The notes: generated by a model not told the origin, from the sequence alone. DNA of 64,000 nucleotides from Allodiplogaster sudhausi (GCA_945643635.1 CALZFC010000016.1:5262501-5326500); one strand, 5' to 3'; shown: positions 12,223-23,827, numbered from the stretch's first letter. Program-made: numbers and translations.

Positions 12223-13296
12223 TTAGAGCAGTGGTTTCTTGCTTCTGGAAGCTCTTTCTGCCTCCCGGCAGGGACGCTCCCGGGCATTTGCAGAACTTGA
12301 GCATGAGAGTACGATAGGATGTTCCAGACTTTGCCACGCCTGAAGATATTCATTTAATTGCGTTATCTCTTTTTAAAACAATTGTAAAAGAAAAAAACTA
12401 ACGTGCATAATGCTATACTTCTATTCAAAGTATGGGAGTGTAAAAAGTGACTGACCGCAACGACCTCGTCGAGCTTCTTCTCTCCCACGACGCACAGCCA
12501 AAAGCAGACCGCCTGAGTGCGATCTCCCTCGCCATCCACGAGAGCGTCGAGGAACTCGTCGATCGGCAGCCCATCCGCGACCAGTTCCAGGTAGGTCCGG
12601 CGACGACGGAAAGTGGGAAGGAGAACAGATGCATAAAGAGCGTCGCTGCTGAAGAGCCAGTTGATCAAGAGCTGATTGGCGGAGAGAGCGGAGAGGAAAA
12701 GGGAGAGGGGCGCAGAGGCCGAGGAAGGGACTCGGACATGGACTTTCATGCGGTTGCAGCGAAGATCTGCCCACGAGATGGAAGACAACGACTCGATCGA
12801 GCCCGAGGCACCATCCACCACCATTTGGAAGTGGTCGAGGTGATACGCGGTGGCCAAGGTGTCCATTGAGGGAGAAGGACGTCTACAAAGAGAGGAGTCA
12901 TCAGAGAGTGAAGGAAGAGAGAGAATAGAGAGGGAGAGAGGAGGAGAGAGAGGGAAAGAAAGAGGGACAGAGAGAGAGAGAGCGGGGAGAGAGAAAGAGA
13001 GAACAGAATGTAGCGATAGAAAGGAATGACCACCGAATACAACGTTCTTTCGAGAAGACCCTCCAGTTGTCTTTGTAGAGATGGGCCTTAGCAGAACCGA
13101 GACGCATACGCTGCATGAATCGACTGCAAGGGTGGAAGATGGAAGGGAGAAAAGAGAGAGAGAAAAGAGAGAGAGAGAGAGAGAAAAGAGAGAGAGAGAG
13201 ATAAAAGACAGAGAGAGAGAGAGAGATAGCAAGAGAAAGAGAGAGAGAGAGAGAGGGAGAGAGAGAGAGAAAGAGAAAGAGAGAGAGAGAGATAAA

Positions 13297-13327
<31 letters not shown>

Positions 13328-14594
13328 AGCGAGAATAAATAGAGAGAAATGGGTCGCAGGAAAAAGGAGAACCGAAATTAAATTTATTTGAATGTAAACA
13401 TGCCTATTTCTCTATTAGTATATTAGAAATCCAATCTCTAATAGCACCCCTTTGATTATGTAATTGAAAGGCTCAGGTCTCTTGTCGGACCCTTGTTGTA
13501 AAAAAGCGTATACGACTAAAGTTTAAATTCCGAGGGGTCTGTATCTCGGGCCCCAGGGGTCCTACAGACTAGATCGATAGTGTGCTCGACTCAGATCAAC
13601 GAACCACGGAGGAACCACGGAGCAAAATGAACTTAGGAACCACGGAGCAAAATGAACTTAGGAACCACTTAGCAAAATGTAGCGGGTACCCTGGGGTTGA
13701 CTTACAAGTAAACCAGGGAAAGTCCAATTCGACGCTCCCGATCGGAAACCAAAGACAGCTGCCGCCAAATAGCAAAGGCATTTCAAAATATAAAAGCGAA
13801 GTGTAACTGACCGGGATGCGCGCTCGACATTCGTCCACCTTCGGCAGACTTGACGCGCCTTCGCCAGCGATTCGGGTGGCAGAAAGGAGAAGATGCGAGC
13901 AAGAACCTCGTTGGGCAGGTCGGCCGGCCCGCACTTCGGGTTGTCAGCGCTGAAGGAGACACAAATCATTCATCATTCATAATGGTCATAATATAAATAC
14001 TACTTACAAATCCAAAACATGAAGAGAATGACCTATGTACATACATATATACTTAACATTGCAACAGAAGTTATGCAACCCAACTATTGAAGCTCACATG
14101 CCATGAGAAATCATGATGAGTGTGCCAAATTGAGATTTTAACGGTTCGCCTGGACTGATTTTAGAAAATATTCGATTGAATCTTCTGGACTTAGTTAGAA
14201 CAGTTCATTTATGTATGTATGAGAGATTTCAAGGGGAAATTCTGGAAGAAAATTTCACTTGCCCGTCTATATAAGCACACTAATCGTGAAATCAAACCTT
14301 CATGGGGTATACATTTTGATCCCAACTTTTTTCACTTGCTACATATCATTTTTAGCGTCTTCGCTACCTCGTCTCTCTCTCTCTCCCCTTCTCTCTCTCA
14401 CTCTCTCTCCCTTTTCCCTCACTCCTCCCTGTCTCTCTCTCTCTCTGTATCTCTCTCCCTCTCTCTCTACTAACAAGAAGAAGTGCAAGTACTCACGAGT
14501 CTTCGTCTCGGTTGCCCGAATCATCGCTTTTCATAATGATGCTCCGCAGCCTCGCCAAGATCTTCTCCATCATGCACAGCAGCCACTTGAAGAC
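12223..14594 (-). CDS. F-box protein
   Basis: Minus-strand exons at 14497-14594, 13812-13949, 13034-13123, 12456-12882 and 12223-12339 link with consistent phases. The second exon carries a typical F-box: ADLPNEVLARIFSFLPPESL followed by AKARQVCRRWTNVER, with the Leu-Pro start, Ile-Phe-x-x-Leu core and Cys-Arg-x-Trp end. F-box proteins bind Skp1 and bring substrates to SCF ubiquitin ligases. The long fourth exon has SISWADLRCNRMKVHVRVP and LVADGLPIDEFLDALVDGEG and may be the substrate-binding part; no leucine-rich repeat or WD pattern is obvious. The first listed exon begins at an acceptor, so the true start lies upstream, or the ATG at 13969 is used. The donor chosen at 13034 (GTGGTC) is weak and the last exon's frame is the least certain part. 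Confidence 0.7.
12905..13330. repeat. GA tracts in introns of the F-box gene
   Basis: Tracts at 12905-13012 and 13140-13330 read GAGA on the plus strand, so CT on the sense strand just before the acceptors at 12882 and 13123. Confidence 0.9.
13601..13680. repeat. 25-bp tandem repeat, about 3 units
   Basis: GGAACCACGGAGCAAAATGA-type units repeat in tandem in the first intron of the F-box gene, with the last unit diverged. Confidence 0.8.
14365..14470. repeat. CT tract
   Basis: CT-rich run immediately 3' of the F-box gene exon at 14497-14594, inside its intron. Confidence 0.9.
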
Positions 14595-14602
14595 CTGTCA
14601 AC

Positions 14603-14690
14603 CAAGTAGATAGCAAGTAGATAGCAAGTAGATAGCAAGTAGATAGCAAGTAGATAACAGGTAGATAGCAAGTAGATAGCAAATGGCAAA
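14603..14690. repeat. 11-bp tandem repeat
   Basis: About seven copies of an AGTAGATAGCA unit directly beside the acceptor of the F-box gene's most upstream recognised exon. Confidence 0.9.
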
Positions 14691-14699
14691 TGAGCAAAC

Positions 14700-15372
14700 A
14701 TATCTCACATGATATCCGTAGCAATTGTCTCTTTCAAGCATCCATGCATTTCACTTTGCAGTGATTTAACAAACTCTAATGGCTGCCACGTGACAAATAT
14801 TAATCCATAAAATATTTTTTTTAAATAATACTTTTGTAACATTAAAATACGCGCCAATTAATGTTAGCAGCAACGGTATTTATCACTGAAACCTGAGAAT
14901 ACTATGTATCTCTATATTTTCTTTAAAAATTTTCTTGATAAACATATTATTAAATTTTTTACACATGTTTTAATTAGATATTATCATAGTGCTCTTTGAC
15001 ATCCGAAATTAAATCTAAAATATAAAACAGTAGAGAAAAGATGCTCATTTGCCTTCTTTATCTTCTTTACGCCCAAAGAGAAGAAAAAGAGGAAGATGAC
15101 CGCCAGCGGCGGAAGAAGCTGTGAATAAAATGTCTTAGCAATTTGAATATAAGAAATATATATAGACATATTTCTTACAATTATATTCATATTACTTATA
15201 TAGATAAATATATTTATCACGTTGCTTAATTTTGTTTGTGAATTAATATTTATAAAGTTGTACATTTGCATTTAATGAAACGATATTTATTCTGACAACG
15301 CGAATATCGATAAAAATACCAATTGCTTTCATATAAGACCTTTGAAGTGTAAGCAAGTTTTTGCCCTCGTAA
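14700..15372. other. spacer, no clear gene
   Basis: AT-rich. Around 15070-15122 a short Lys/Arg-rich open stretch ends in a stop (REEKEEDDRQRRKKL) and might be a stray plus-strand exon. Nothing else is supported. Confidence 0.4.
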
Positions 15373-15431
15373 GAACTGGCAATTAACGAGAAGTCTTTCT
15401 TTGGTCGCCTTCATTCTTCTAATCTTCAGCG

Positions 15432-17993
15432 GCCAAGGATGGTTGCTTCTCCGAAGCTTCGAAGCAGGCGAGTCTCCCAACTCACACTTTGCCCTACTTT
15501 TCTCCCTTCCTATTTCTCTCTATCACTTATTTTCTACGCTCCTGCTCCTCGCCGTTCTTCTTTACAGAAATATTTCCATTTTGAGAGAAGAAAAGAATTT
15601 AATTTTTAATTTTTGTTAAGATTCTTTTTAGGAAATCGGCAAGGAACTCGGACGTGACTTCGGATCCTTCGTCTCTGCAGTCCTACTTTCTGCGCGAAAG
15701 TGCGAACGGCGAGCTGGTTGCTCATCAACTTGGGATTATTAAAAGAGTCCAAAAATTCACGTTTGAATTCGCGCCATTTTTTATCTGACAAAAGGGCGAG
15801 AGATTATGTATAATCTAGAGATCGAAAATTCAAATCGTTTCGTGCCCTTTGAAAGTTTTTCAGAGGTCACATAAAAAGCACTTTCTTAAATTTTAATTTC
15901 GAAAAGTCATGCTAATCAGAAAACAAAAAATTAAGAATTAAAATGAGGATGAGGCAACCAATTTGCATAATATAGAATAAATCTGCCTATTAGCCAGATA
16001 TATTCTACAGCTCAAAAAGTACAATCGCTATTGAAGATAATCTGCAAATCTTAGTTCAAATTTAAAATGTTTCTTGGTAGGGTAATTTAAAATAACCATT
16101 CGTATATTATTAAATTGTAAACGCTTTTTGAAATACTATTTTTAATCAATTAATTAATTAACCTATTTTAAAATTTGAGGCGAACGATCGCCTTAACGTT
16201 GCTTGGCCAAACCGCTCTTCGAAAAATTGCAAGGCGCGCAGATTGCATAGAATTTGATTAAAAAGAACGAATTAAACTTTAATTATTAAAGTATATTCAC
16301 ACGATTCGTGCGATTAAAAGCTCCACAGAAACTTTATTTATTTATTTTCTTTTTTTAATAAAATAATATGAAAATGAGATTTCAGGATTGGCGCAAGAAC
16401 CTCCGCATGAGCGATGACAGCGTGAAATCGGTTCGTTTTCCTTCATGAAATGATGCCCGGACTTATACAAAGCAATTTCAAGGAATTTTGGGAAAATAAG
16501 AAAGTTCCAATATTTCAGAAAAAGCACCGACGTCACCGTTCGAAGGCCAACAAGAATATCAAGCAAGAGGTGGACAGAGCAACGAAGGAAGAGGGCGTAT
16601 CTTACAATTAAGAGGGCGGAGCAACGAAGGAAGTGGGCGTGGCTTACAATTAAGAGGGCGGAGCAACGAAGGAATTGGGCGTGGTTTACAATTAAGAGGG
16701 CGGAGCAACGAAGGAAGTGGGCGTGGCTTACAATTAAGAGGGCGGAGCAACGAAGGAAGTGGGCGTGGCTTACAATTAAGAGGGCGGAGCAACGAAGGAA
16801 GTGGGCGTGGCTTACAATTAAGAGGGCGGAGCAACGAAGGAAGTGGGCGTGGCTTACAATTAAGAAGGCGGAGCAACGAGGGAAGTGGGCGTGGCTTACA
16901 ATTAAGAGGGCGGAGCAACGAAGGAAGTGGGCGTGGCTTATAATTAAGAGGGCGTTTTAGACAAGGCAGAAAGAAAGATTCTAGCTCTCCCCGGAATCGC
17001 TAAGTGATGATAATTCTTTTTTTATTATAAAAATTCTATTAATTTAGGAGACGATGAATGAGAAGAATGCAGCAAGTCCCTTGGTCGCTTCCATTGTCGA
17101 CGGTGTGAAATCAAATAAAAATAAGAATAATAAGAATTTCCTAGAATAAAGTATTTGCATTATCCAGGACTACGGAAAGTTGTGCGAAGCCCTCTCCAAG
17201 TGCGACTTCATCACGAGAAGATCTTCATTGGCGCTCGCACGGCCAAGGCGGCCGAGCTCAAGTTTCGGTTGGAAGATCGATTCTTTTTCTACATGAAAAA
17301 GGGGGAAACATCACCAAAAATTGATGGATTATCATTTCATTGAAATGAGTGTCGAGTGAGGTCTACAAATCAATTAATTGATTGAAGCAAATATCGATTG
17401 ATTGTAATCAATTACGATTTGTTGATTGATGAAATGAGCATCGAGACTGCTTTCAGGAGCCTGCTGCTGCCGTTCGCTCTGTACTACCGGCTGCCCGAGG
17501 ATCTCTCGCTCGCCTCTGCCCGCCGCCCTTCAGCTCCACGTCGTCTGCACGGATTTGCGTGAAGATGTCCGTGTTTTGGCTTTTTTAAAACATTTATTTT
17601 GGAAATTAAAACAAAGACTTTCACTTCCCAATCGTCGAAGTCAGAAAGGGCGGCTGCAGCGGCTACATTCTCGAGCGCTACGTCCCCAAGACTGTAGTCA
17701 AAATTTATTTTAATTTTATTTAATTATTTAATAGAATTTTCTATTTACTCCAGAAAGAAACTTTCTTTTCTGAAATTATAACTTTATTAACCTTGGTTGA
17801 ATTGTCTAATTGTATATAGGCTCTTATTTGAATTAATTGTAAAAATAATATATTTTTACATTTATTGATTTTTCAGTTTCCTTCGATGGCCGCCCTGGTG
17901 GACTTCCACTTCGAGCACGGCTTTGGCTTCACGAGAGCCGCGTCTTCCTTCTCGTCGATGACGTCACGCGGCTCAGCATCTTCTCGCCCCTGA
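15432..17993 (+). pseudogene. duplicated SH2 gene copy 2, internally deleted
   Basis: The exons of the gene at 7993-11074 recur in order: from 15432 (same short exon), the KSARNSDVTSDPSSLQSY exon, the NDRLNVAWPNRS exon, DWRKNLRMSDDSVKS, KKHRRHRSKANKN, NEKNAASPLV and DYGKLCEALS. The DYGKLC exon then fuses directly to the SH2 start exon, deleting about 0.8 kb and five exons and putting the two halves in different frames. Two donors have lost GT: GTGCGC became GCGCGC after the NDRLNV exon, and the GT after VRVL is gone. The final exon FPSMAALVDFHFEHGFGF is in frame here and is the better version of the SH2 end. Stop TGA at 17991. Many differences from copy 1 are synonymous, so the duplication is not very recent. 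A rearranged but spliced gene is not excluded. Confidence 0.65.
16565..16955. repeat. 42-bp minisatellite, about 9 units
   Basis: Nine near-identical 42-base units (GGGCGGAGCAACGAAGGAAG ... GGCTTACAATTAAGA) sit in the intron after the KKHRRHRS exon. The minus-strand open frame through them (LLRPLNCKPRPLPS repeated) is an effect of the period being divisible by three and is not called a gene. Confidence 0.95.
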
Positions 17994-17997
17994 TCAG

Positions 17998-18112
17998 ACT
18001 CCGTCCCCAAAACCGACTCCGCCCCCAAAACCGACTCCGCCCCCAAAACCGACTCCGCCCCAAAACCGACTCCACCCCAATGCCGACTCCGCCCCAAATC
18101 CGAATCCTTTTT
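17998..18112. repeat. 18-bp ACCGACTCCGCCCC repeat, block 1
   Basis: About six tandem units of CCAAAACCGACTCCGCCC directly after the stop of the SH2 copy 2 pseudogene. The same unit appears once or twice after copy 1 (about 11095-11135). Confidence 0.9.
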
Positions 18113-18341
18113 TTTCTTCGCCCCCTGTCTGCATCATATAAAAGGAGATGTTAGTTGCCTCAGCCGTTGTTTCTAAGAAAAAAAAATTCTTACAATTTGG
18201 AAATATACGTACATACTTACATATAAATGTACATGCGACAGATGTACTTACAGAAGCAATACGTACAGAAGCAATCGGATACAAGAAACGCGAAATAGAT
18301 TGAGGAAGTCAAAGGCTGATCATTGGAATTGCCCCAGATCC

Positions 18342-18488
18342 GACTCCACCCCCAAAACCGACTCCGGCCCCAAAACCGACTCCGCCCCCAAAACCGACTC
18401 CACCCCCAAAACCGACTCCGGCCCAAAAACCGACTCCGCCTCCAAAACCGACTCCGCCCCCAAAACCGACTCCGGCCCCAATCCGAAT
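18342..18488. repeat. 18-bp ACCGACTCCGCCCC repeat, block 2
   Basis: About eight further units of the same sequence, about 230 bases downstream of block 1. Open frames through it on both strands are repeat artefacts. Confidence 0.9.
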
Positions 18489-18559
18489 CTGTCGTTTTCT
18501 TTGCTCCGCCCCTTGCATTGTTGATCTTTAAGAAACTGTCTCCTTCTTGTCAGCCCCTT

Positions 18560-18570
18560 CTCTTTCTCAA

Positions 18571-18602
<32 letters not shown>

Positions 18603-18660
18603 TCTATCTCTCTCACGCCTACTTACCCTCTTTCTTCCTTCTCTCTCTCCCACCCTTTAT
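18560..18660. repeat. CT tract
   Basis: CT-rich run with interspersed TG and CACG, between the 18-bp repeats and the MRPL17 last-exon duplicate. Confidence 0.85.
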
Positions 18661-18749
18661 CCCTGCATTTCGTCTAGATAACTCTGATTTGAGGTTTTAT
18701 TCTTGCCATTTTGATCAACAAGTCTTGTAAAGGAGTCAAAGAGTTTCTT

Positions 18750-18860
18750 TATAGCGCGCCAAGATGAGTGAGAGGATGGAGGGCAGAAGAATCTCGCAGA
18801 GCGTTCAGAAGGGAAGTCGATGTCGGCGGGGCCTCCGGCACCATAGCGGGAAGGGATTGC
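18750..18860 (-). pseudogene. frameshifted duplicate of the MRPL17 last exon
   Basis: Minus-strand sequence after a CTACAG acceptor repeats the MRPL17 terminal exon (19273-19391). One base is missing near its start: CCCGCTATGG here against CCCGCCCGTGG there. The homologous frame is therefore broken. Flanking sequence is duplicated too (18665-18745 resembles 19165-19250), so a block of about 500 bases was tandemly copied. Confidence 0.75.
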
Positions 18861-19272
18861 CTGTAGGAAGGGATTGACGAGTATCGATGCGCTGCTTCTT
18901 CTTCCTCCAAGTGCATCTTCTGCCGCAAAGACATCTCACATCACCGTTCCACCCGTTACTCTCGCGGAGGCAACTGACCAGGACATATATTTCCCTTCTA
19001 TCATTCATCTTTTTACCTGTAATGTTCCCTTCATTTCTTTATTCCCGTCTCCCAGTGTTCGTAACCAACAAATGACTTTAGCAGTTGTGGTCCACCATGT
19101 TATTTGAAATTCCCGCCTTTATCCATATTTCAGGAACGCCAACTCTATTGATGAACATTCGGAAGTTGCCACATTTCGTCTAGATAAACCGGATCTGAGG
19201 CCTTATTCGTGTCATCGTTGATCAACAAATGTTATAAAGGAGTCAAAGAGTACAGAAGATTGAGTTTCATTC

Positions 19273-19839
19273 TCAGATGCAAGGACGAGTGAAAGAATGA
19301 AGGGAATCTTGCAGAGCGCCTTTGAGCAGGACATTCAGAAGAGAAGTCGACCTCGACGGTGGCTCCGGCACCACGGGCGGGAAGGGATTGCCTGCAGCAA
19401 AAGAGATGATGCTTGGAACAATTTTAGTGCTCACAATCAAATTATTATAATAATTCACTTTCGGCATTATAGTTTTTAGGGGGCAAAAAAATTTGAAAAG
19501 GAAAAGAGGAAAACAAACTAGCATTTCAAATAATAGGCATATACAAAAAAGAGATTTACAGAAAAGCTAAATGCAAAAAGACACCAACTACCTTTCCTTT
19601 CTCTCTCTCTCTCTCTCTGTCTCACTCACTCTCTCTCTCTCTGTCTCACTCTCTCTCTCTCTGTCTCACTCTCTCTCTCTCTCTCTCTCTCCCTAACCAT
19701 CAATCTCGAGGACGGCGAGCTCGCATCTTTTCCAGAAGACCCTCTGGTTCTGCATGAAGCCCTCGACTCTCTTGCTCGGAAGTTTCCAGAGTGTCGTGTA
19801 GGGTGCAGTCGGCCGGTCGGCTAGTCGAGGCCCCAACAC

Positions 19840-19878
<39 letters not shown>

Positions 19879-19991
19879 AGTGAGAGAGAGTGAAAGAGAG
19901 CGAGAGAGAGAGAGAGACAGATAGAGAGAGAGGAGAGAGAGGGAGAAAGAGAGAGAGCGAGTGAGAGTGAAAAAGAGCGAGAGAGATTGTG

Positions 19992-20028
<37 letters not shown>

Positions 20029-20532
20029 GAGGGAAGAGAGAGAGATAGAAAAAGGCTAGTCACGGCACCAACAAAGTTCACCATTTAAATTTTTAAGTTC
20101 TTAATTTTACTTTTATTTATTAACAACTTCTTTTTGAACACCATTAACAAACATATAAACATGCATTATTACGATTTACCACTTTATCTTCTAAATGCCT
20201 AAAATATAATTTTTTAACATAAAATAGATATAAAAATAGATGCGACGGCTTGGTGGTTTCAGTTCTTATATTCGTAGGCCTAACTTTTCTTGATATGAAC
20301 TTACTTTGAAAGAGAAAAACCCTGCTAAATTAATCACCTTTTATAGCACTAAATGTATAAAAAAGTAAAGTTAATTTTAAAAAAAAGTAGCTAACTAACC
20401 ATAAGCATTGTTTTCAGCATACTTATGCAACTTTTTTTTACTGTTTTAACACAGTTGAAAATGCTAGATGAGGGCAAAGAATCCACAGTTAAATAATAAA
20501 ATTATGAATATTTTTCTTTTAAGAAATGTTTG

Positions 20533-20563
<31 letters not shown>

Positions 20564-21762
20564 AACAGAGAGAGTGAAAGAGAATGGAAGAGTTAGATAG
20601 AGAGAGAGAAAGAAAGAGAGAGAGTGTTAGAGAGAGAGAGATAGAGAGAGAAAGAAAGAGAGAGAGAGAACTTGCCTGACCTTGCTCATTTTCTCGACGA
20701 GTCCCTGCTCGGGTAGCCACCACTCGATCATCTCTCGTGCGTATTCGTCCTCTTCTCCGTCTCTCTCCAACGCCAGCTGAAGGAGCTGGAAAGGGAACGA
20801 GATTATGACATAAAAAGACATTATTTTATTAGCAATAAATAAATTAAATTAGGATAAAAACATTATTTTATCAACTAAATAAATATAATTAAAACTTTCT
20901 TCAGTGTAGTAAAAAGTTGCTAGATCTAAAGGGCTCAAAGTATTCAAATGAGACTATTTTATTAGCTAAATAGATACATCAGCTAGAAAGGGAACGCGCG
21001 CATGAGATGACAAAGGTATTATTTTATCAGCTATCAGCTAAATAAACAAAGCATAAAGAGGCAAAAGGAAATACATGGCATATCAGATTAGAATATGAAG
21101 AAAGCATTGGAAAAAATAAATAAAAATAAAATGAGGCCATCTATATCTCTGATATAACTTTAATAGTGTGTCTGGAAAAGAGAACGAGAGCATTGATAGT
21201 CGTTTTAATACCAAAAAAAAAGAAGATTATTATAACAAAAAAATAATATTAATAACGCCTCATAGCTAACCCTCTCCATATACGGTCTCGCTTCAAGTGC
21301 ACGATTCCAGGGCAGTTCGATGCGCTCCTCGCGTACCAGCCTTGCCACGATTCTTCGAAGGACCTGAAAAGAATAAAATAAAATATTATAGTAAGTATAT
21401 GAATATGTATATGCATAAATCCACAAAATTTCTTAATTATTTTCGTTAGAAAAAAACGTGGCATTCAATATACATTTAGTTAATACAATAAATATTCCTT
21501 TCTCTCTAATATCTCCCTTTCCGAATTAACCTGATGGCAACAAACGCCCTTATAAGCAACATTAAAAACATCGAAATAAGTCAGAAACCTCGAAACAACC
21601 AAAACCACGGCAACCCACACCGAAATTAGCCCCGTACCTCGAGCCTGGCTCTTCTGTTTGGCTCGACGCCAGCCGTCTTGAGTCGTTGCGGGATGTGGCC
21701 GATGGGCGCGGGGATCCGTGGGAGAGTGGCTCGCTGTGGCTTGGCAGGGGTCGCCACGAGTG
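19273..21762 (-). CDS. mrpl-17: mitochondrial large ribosomal subunit protein bL17m
   Basis: Five minus-strand exons (21638-21762, 21271-21363, 20681-20776, 19698-19839, 19273-19391) splice in consistent phase. The product matches MRPL17 along its length: GHIPQRLKTAGVEPNRRARL, EERIELPWNRALEARPYMER, a helix ending FW-type as IEWWLPEQGLVEKMSK, VLGPRLADRP, YTTLWKLPSKR, and CELAVLEIDGNPFPPVVPEP before the stop. Animal MRPL17 has the same blocks (ERIE-PW, WL-EK-L, VLAPR, IPNR, AVIE-KGN-LPP). It is a structural protein of the mitoribosome near the exit tunnel. The start is unresolved: no ATG lies in frame next to the first exon, so an upstream exon is needed. Introns carry long CT/GA tracts. Identification is secure. 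Confidence 0.92.
19596..20670. repeat. CT/GA tracts in MRPL17 introns
   Basis: Tracts at 19596-19692 (CT), 19842-20052 (GA) and 20538-20668 (GA) abut MRPL17 exon borders at 19698, 19839 and 20681. Confidence 0.9.
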
Positions 21763-21789
21763 CTGAAATAGTGCCTGTCTGTCTTTGAA

Positions 21790-21906
21790 CTTGGGCCGGG
21801 GATTATAAAGTAAAAAAATGGCCATCCCGGGGGTTATAAAGTGAAAAATGAAAGTGAAAAATGGCCGTCCCGGGGGGTTATAAAGTGAAAAATGGCCGTC
21901 CCGGGG
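21790..21906. repeat. about 33-bp tandem repeat upstream of MRPL17
   Basis: Three to four units of GGGTTATAAAGTGAAAAATG followed by GCCGTCCCGG lie just upstream of the MRPL17 first recognised exon. They could overlap its promoter or 5' leader. Confidence 0.85.
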
Positions 21907-22160
21907 GTAAAAAAAGTGTTCGCGGCCTACGGCCCCGGGGTTAGAACCCTGCCAGGGGTCAGACCTATTTCAGCATCGATTGCCGCGAGTGAAGCGGAAG
22001 CCTTTGCCGCGACTGAAGCGGCGCCCGCCACCTTGGACACCGAAGAAAGCACCGGCACTCGAAGGGGAAGAAGCGTCGGAAACATTCCTAACAATAAGCG
22101 AATCATCCTCATCGTCGATATAATGCAAGTGGATAATTCAGTTGCCAGCCAACCATAAAA
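21907..22160. other. GC-rich open region on both strands
   Basis: Plus strand reads ASIAASEAEAFAATEAAPAT and on to a stop at 22156. Minus strand reads an Arg-containing hydrophobic/Ala/Ser sequence from an ATG at 22112. Base composition is exon-like, but neither strand can be linked to splice sites with confidence. Confidence 0.3.
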
Positions 22161-22552
22161 AAGGCAAAAATAAAATTTAGCTTTTTCTTCTTCTTATAAT
22201 TAGCTTGCAAATAGTCTTTTTTACCTGCGCAGAAAAGGCTCAACTTTACAGATATAAGTTTGTGCAAAAACTAGGACAACCACCTTTAAACATAAAGCTA
22301 GGAGAAAAAGCTTCAAGAAAAGGAGCAGCACGAGCGACAGAAACAGCGCAATACGCACGGATTTCTGCATGGGACAACGGAAAGAGCGAGAAAAAGGAAA
22401 TGATGAAAGAGCGTTTGCGAATAGGGGGAAGAACAAATAAAATGGAAATTACCGACATACACACACGCAAATTGGAACTCGCATTCATGGATGCATGAAC
22501 TGTTTGGCAAAACAGACGACGAAAAGGAGCGAATCTGATTGTGAGGAAAAAT

Positions 22553-22665
22553 GAGGTTGATAAACAGGCGAGAGATGCAGCAGAGTGAAAAGAATGCGCG
22601 AGAGTTGTCGAAGCGGCTAGCCAATTCTCGGTAAAATACTGTCTGATCCACTTATCACCCAGAAA
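22553..22665. repeat. left arm of a diverged inverted repeat
   Basis: About 113 bases, including GAGAGTTGTCGAAGCGGCTA, match in reverse complement the segment 23193-23300 at roughly three-quarters identity. Confidence 0.6.
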
Positions 22666-23192
22666 TAAGGCATCTGATCGTATAACAGAATGCAAATAAA
22701 CATTTATTAATACTCCAGAAGCCGGATGCTTTCGCCGTGAAACACGGAGAAAACGACGCATAACCGAAATTTGTGCATTTTCGTAACGGCGACATTTCCA
22801 ACTCGTGAAAAAAGTGAAACATGTAAGCAGATCAAAATAGAGTAAAAGGCGACATCATGCCTAAATAGGCACTAAAACTTTCAAGAACTCAACGGAAAAC
22901 TCGTCGGATAAAGCCATCGAATCGCGGGATGAACGAACGCAAGAATAAAATTCTTTGCCACGAATTTTAGTGTAGTTGCATATTAGACAATACGAAATTG
23001 CACCAGATCTTATGAGCACACTATCCTTGTATTCTCTTCATTTTGGCACCACAATACGCAGTCTTACACAAAACATAATTTTTGAAAGAATAAAAATACT
23101 TTTATTTTTCTAAAATTTATTACAACATTACAATCTTGCTAACAGTACAACTCAGCAGAAACCGAGTTGGAATATTATTGAAAGTTTCCGAG
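22666..23192. other. interior of the inverted repeat, no gene seen
   Basis: AT-rich. Long open frames extend over 22205-22761 on both strands without coding-like codon use or splice context. Confidence 0.4.
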
Positions 23193-23297
23193 TTTCTGGA
23201 TGAAGAGTGGACCAATTAGTATTTTAGACTTGGCTAGCTGCTTCCACAACTCTCGTTCTTTACTTTCGCTCTACTCCATCACTGGCCTATTTCTCAC

Positions 23298-23300
<3 letters not shown>
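23193..23300. repeat. right arm of a diverged inverted repeat
   Basis: Reverse-complement match to 22553-22665, ending at a CT tract (23296-23366). May be the remnant of a foldback or MITE element. Confidence 0.6.
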
Positions 23301-23330
<30 letters not shown>

Positions 23331-23827
23331 GCTCTCTCTCTCTTTCTTTTTCTCTCTCTCTCTCATTGTCAGGCATCAAATAATAAGGCTTCGACACATA
23401 CGCATGTCTATATGTTAAAAGCTTTTTTCCAGTTTTGCTTCTTTGAATACTTTATACAGTGCCATTCAAAATACTATTTACTTTTGGTTTTTCACGCATA
23501 ATTTCCTTCAAAGCAGATGAAAGTTAATAAAATTGTCAGTGTTGCTTCTTTATTTCCCGAACTCTAAAACATATGTTCGCACCTGGAAGATCTTGAACAA
23601 TCATATATAAAAAAAACCTTAACATAAATTAGTTGATGTGGAAACTTACACCTCTATCCATTTATATAACAAAATTAATGGGACAATGCTTGATGAGACT
23701 AAAACTCAAGGTGACATTAGCCCAAGCCCAAAATACTAGTGGCAATGGAAACTCGGAATTCTCCCTATTTTGTAATTCTAGAAAATATTATCAACTAACT
23801 AATGTTGTGCGGTTGTCGCAATGTGTT

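Noticed and set aside
16559..16918. 119-residue minus-strand frame of repeated RPLNCKPRPLPSLL
   Set aside because: Produced by a 42-base repeat whose period is divisible by three, inside an intron of the duplicated SH2 gene.
18217..18616. Gly-Val-Gly-Phe and Thr-Asp-Ser repeat frames on both strands
   Set aside because: Artefacts of the 18-base CCGACTCCGCCCC repeat.
22246..22761. 171-residue minus-strand open frame
   Set aside because: Overlaps an equally open plus frame, has no splice context, no domain pattern and AT-typical codons.
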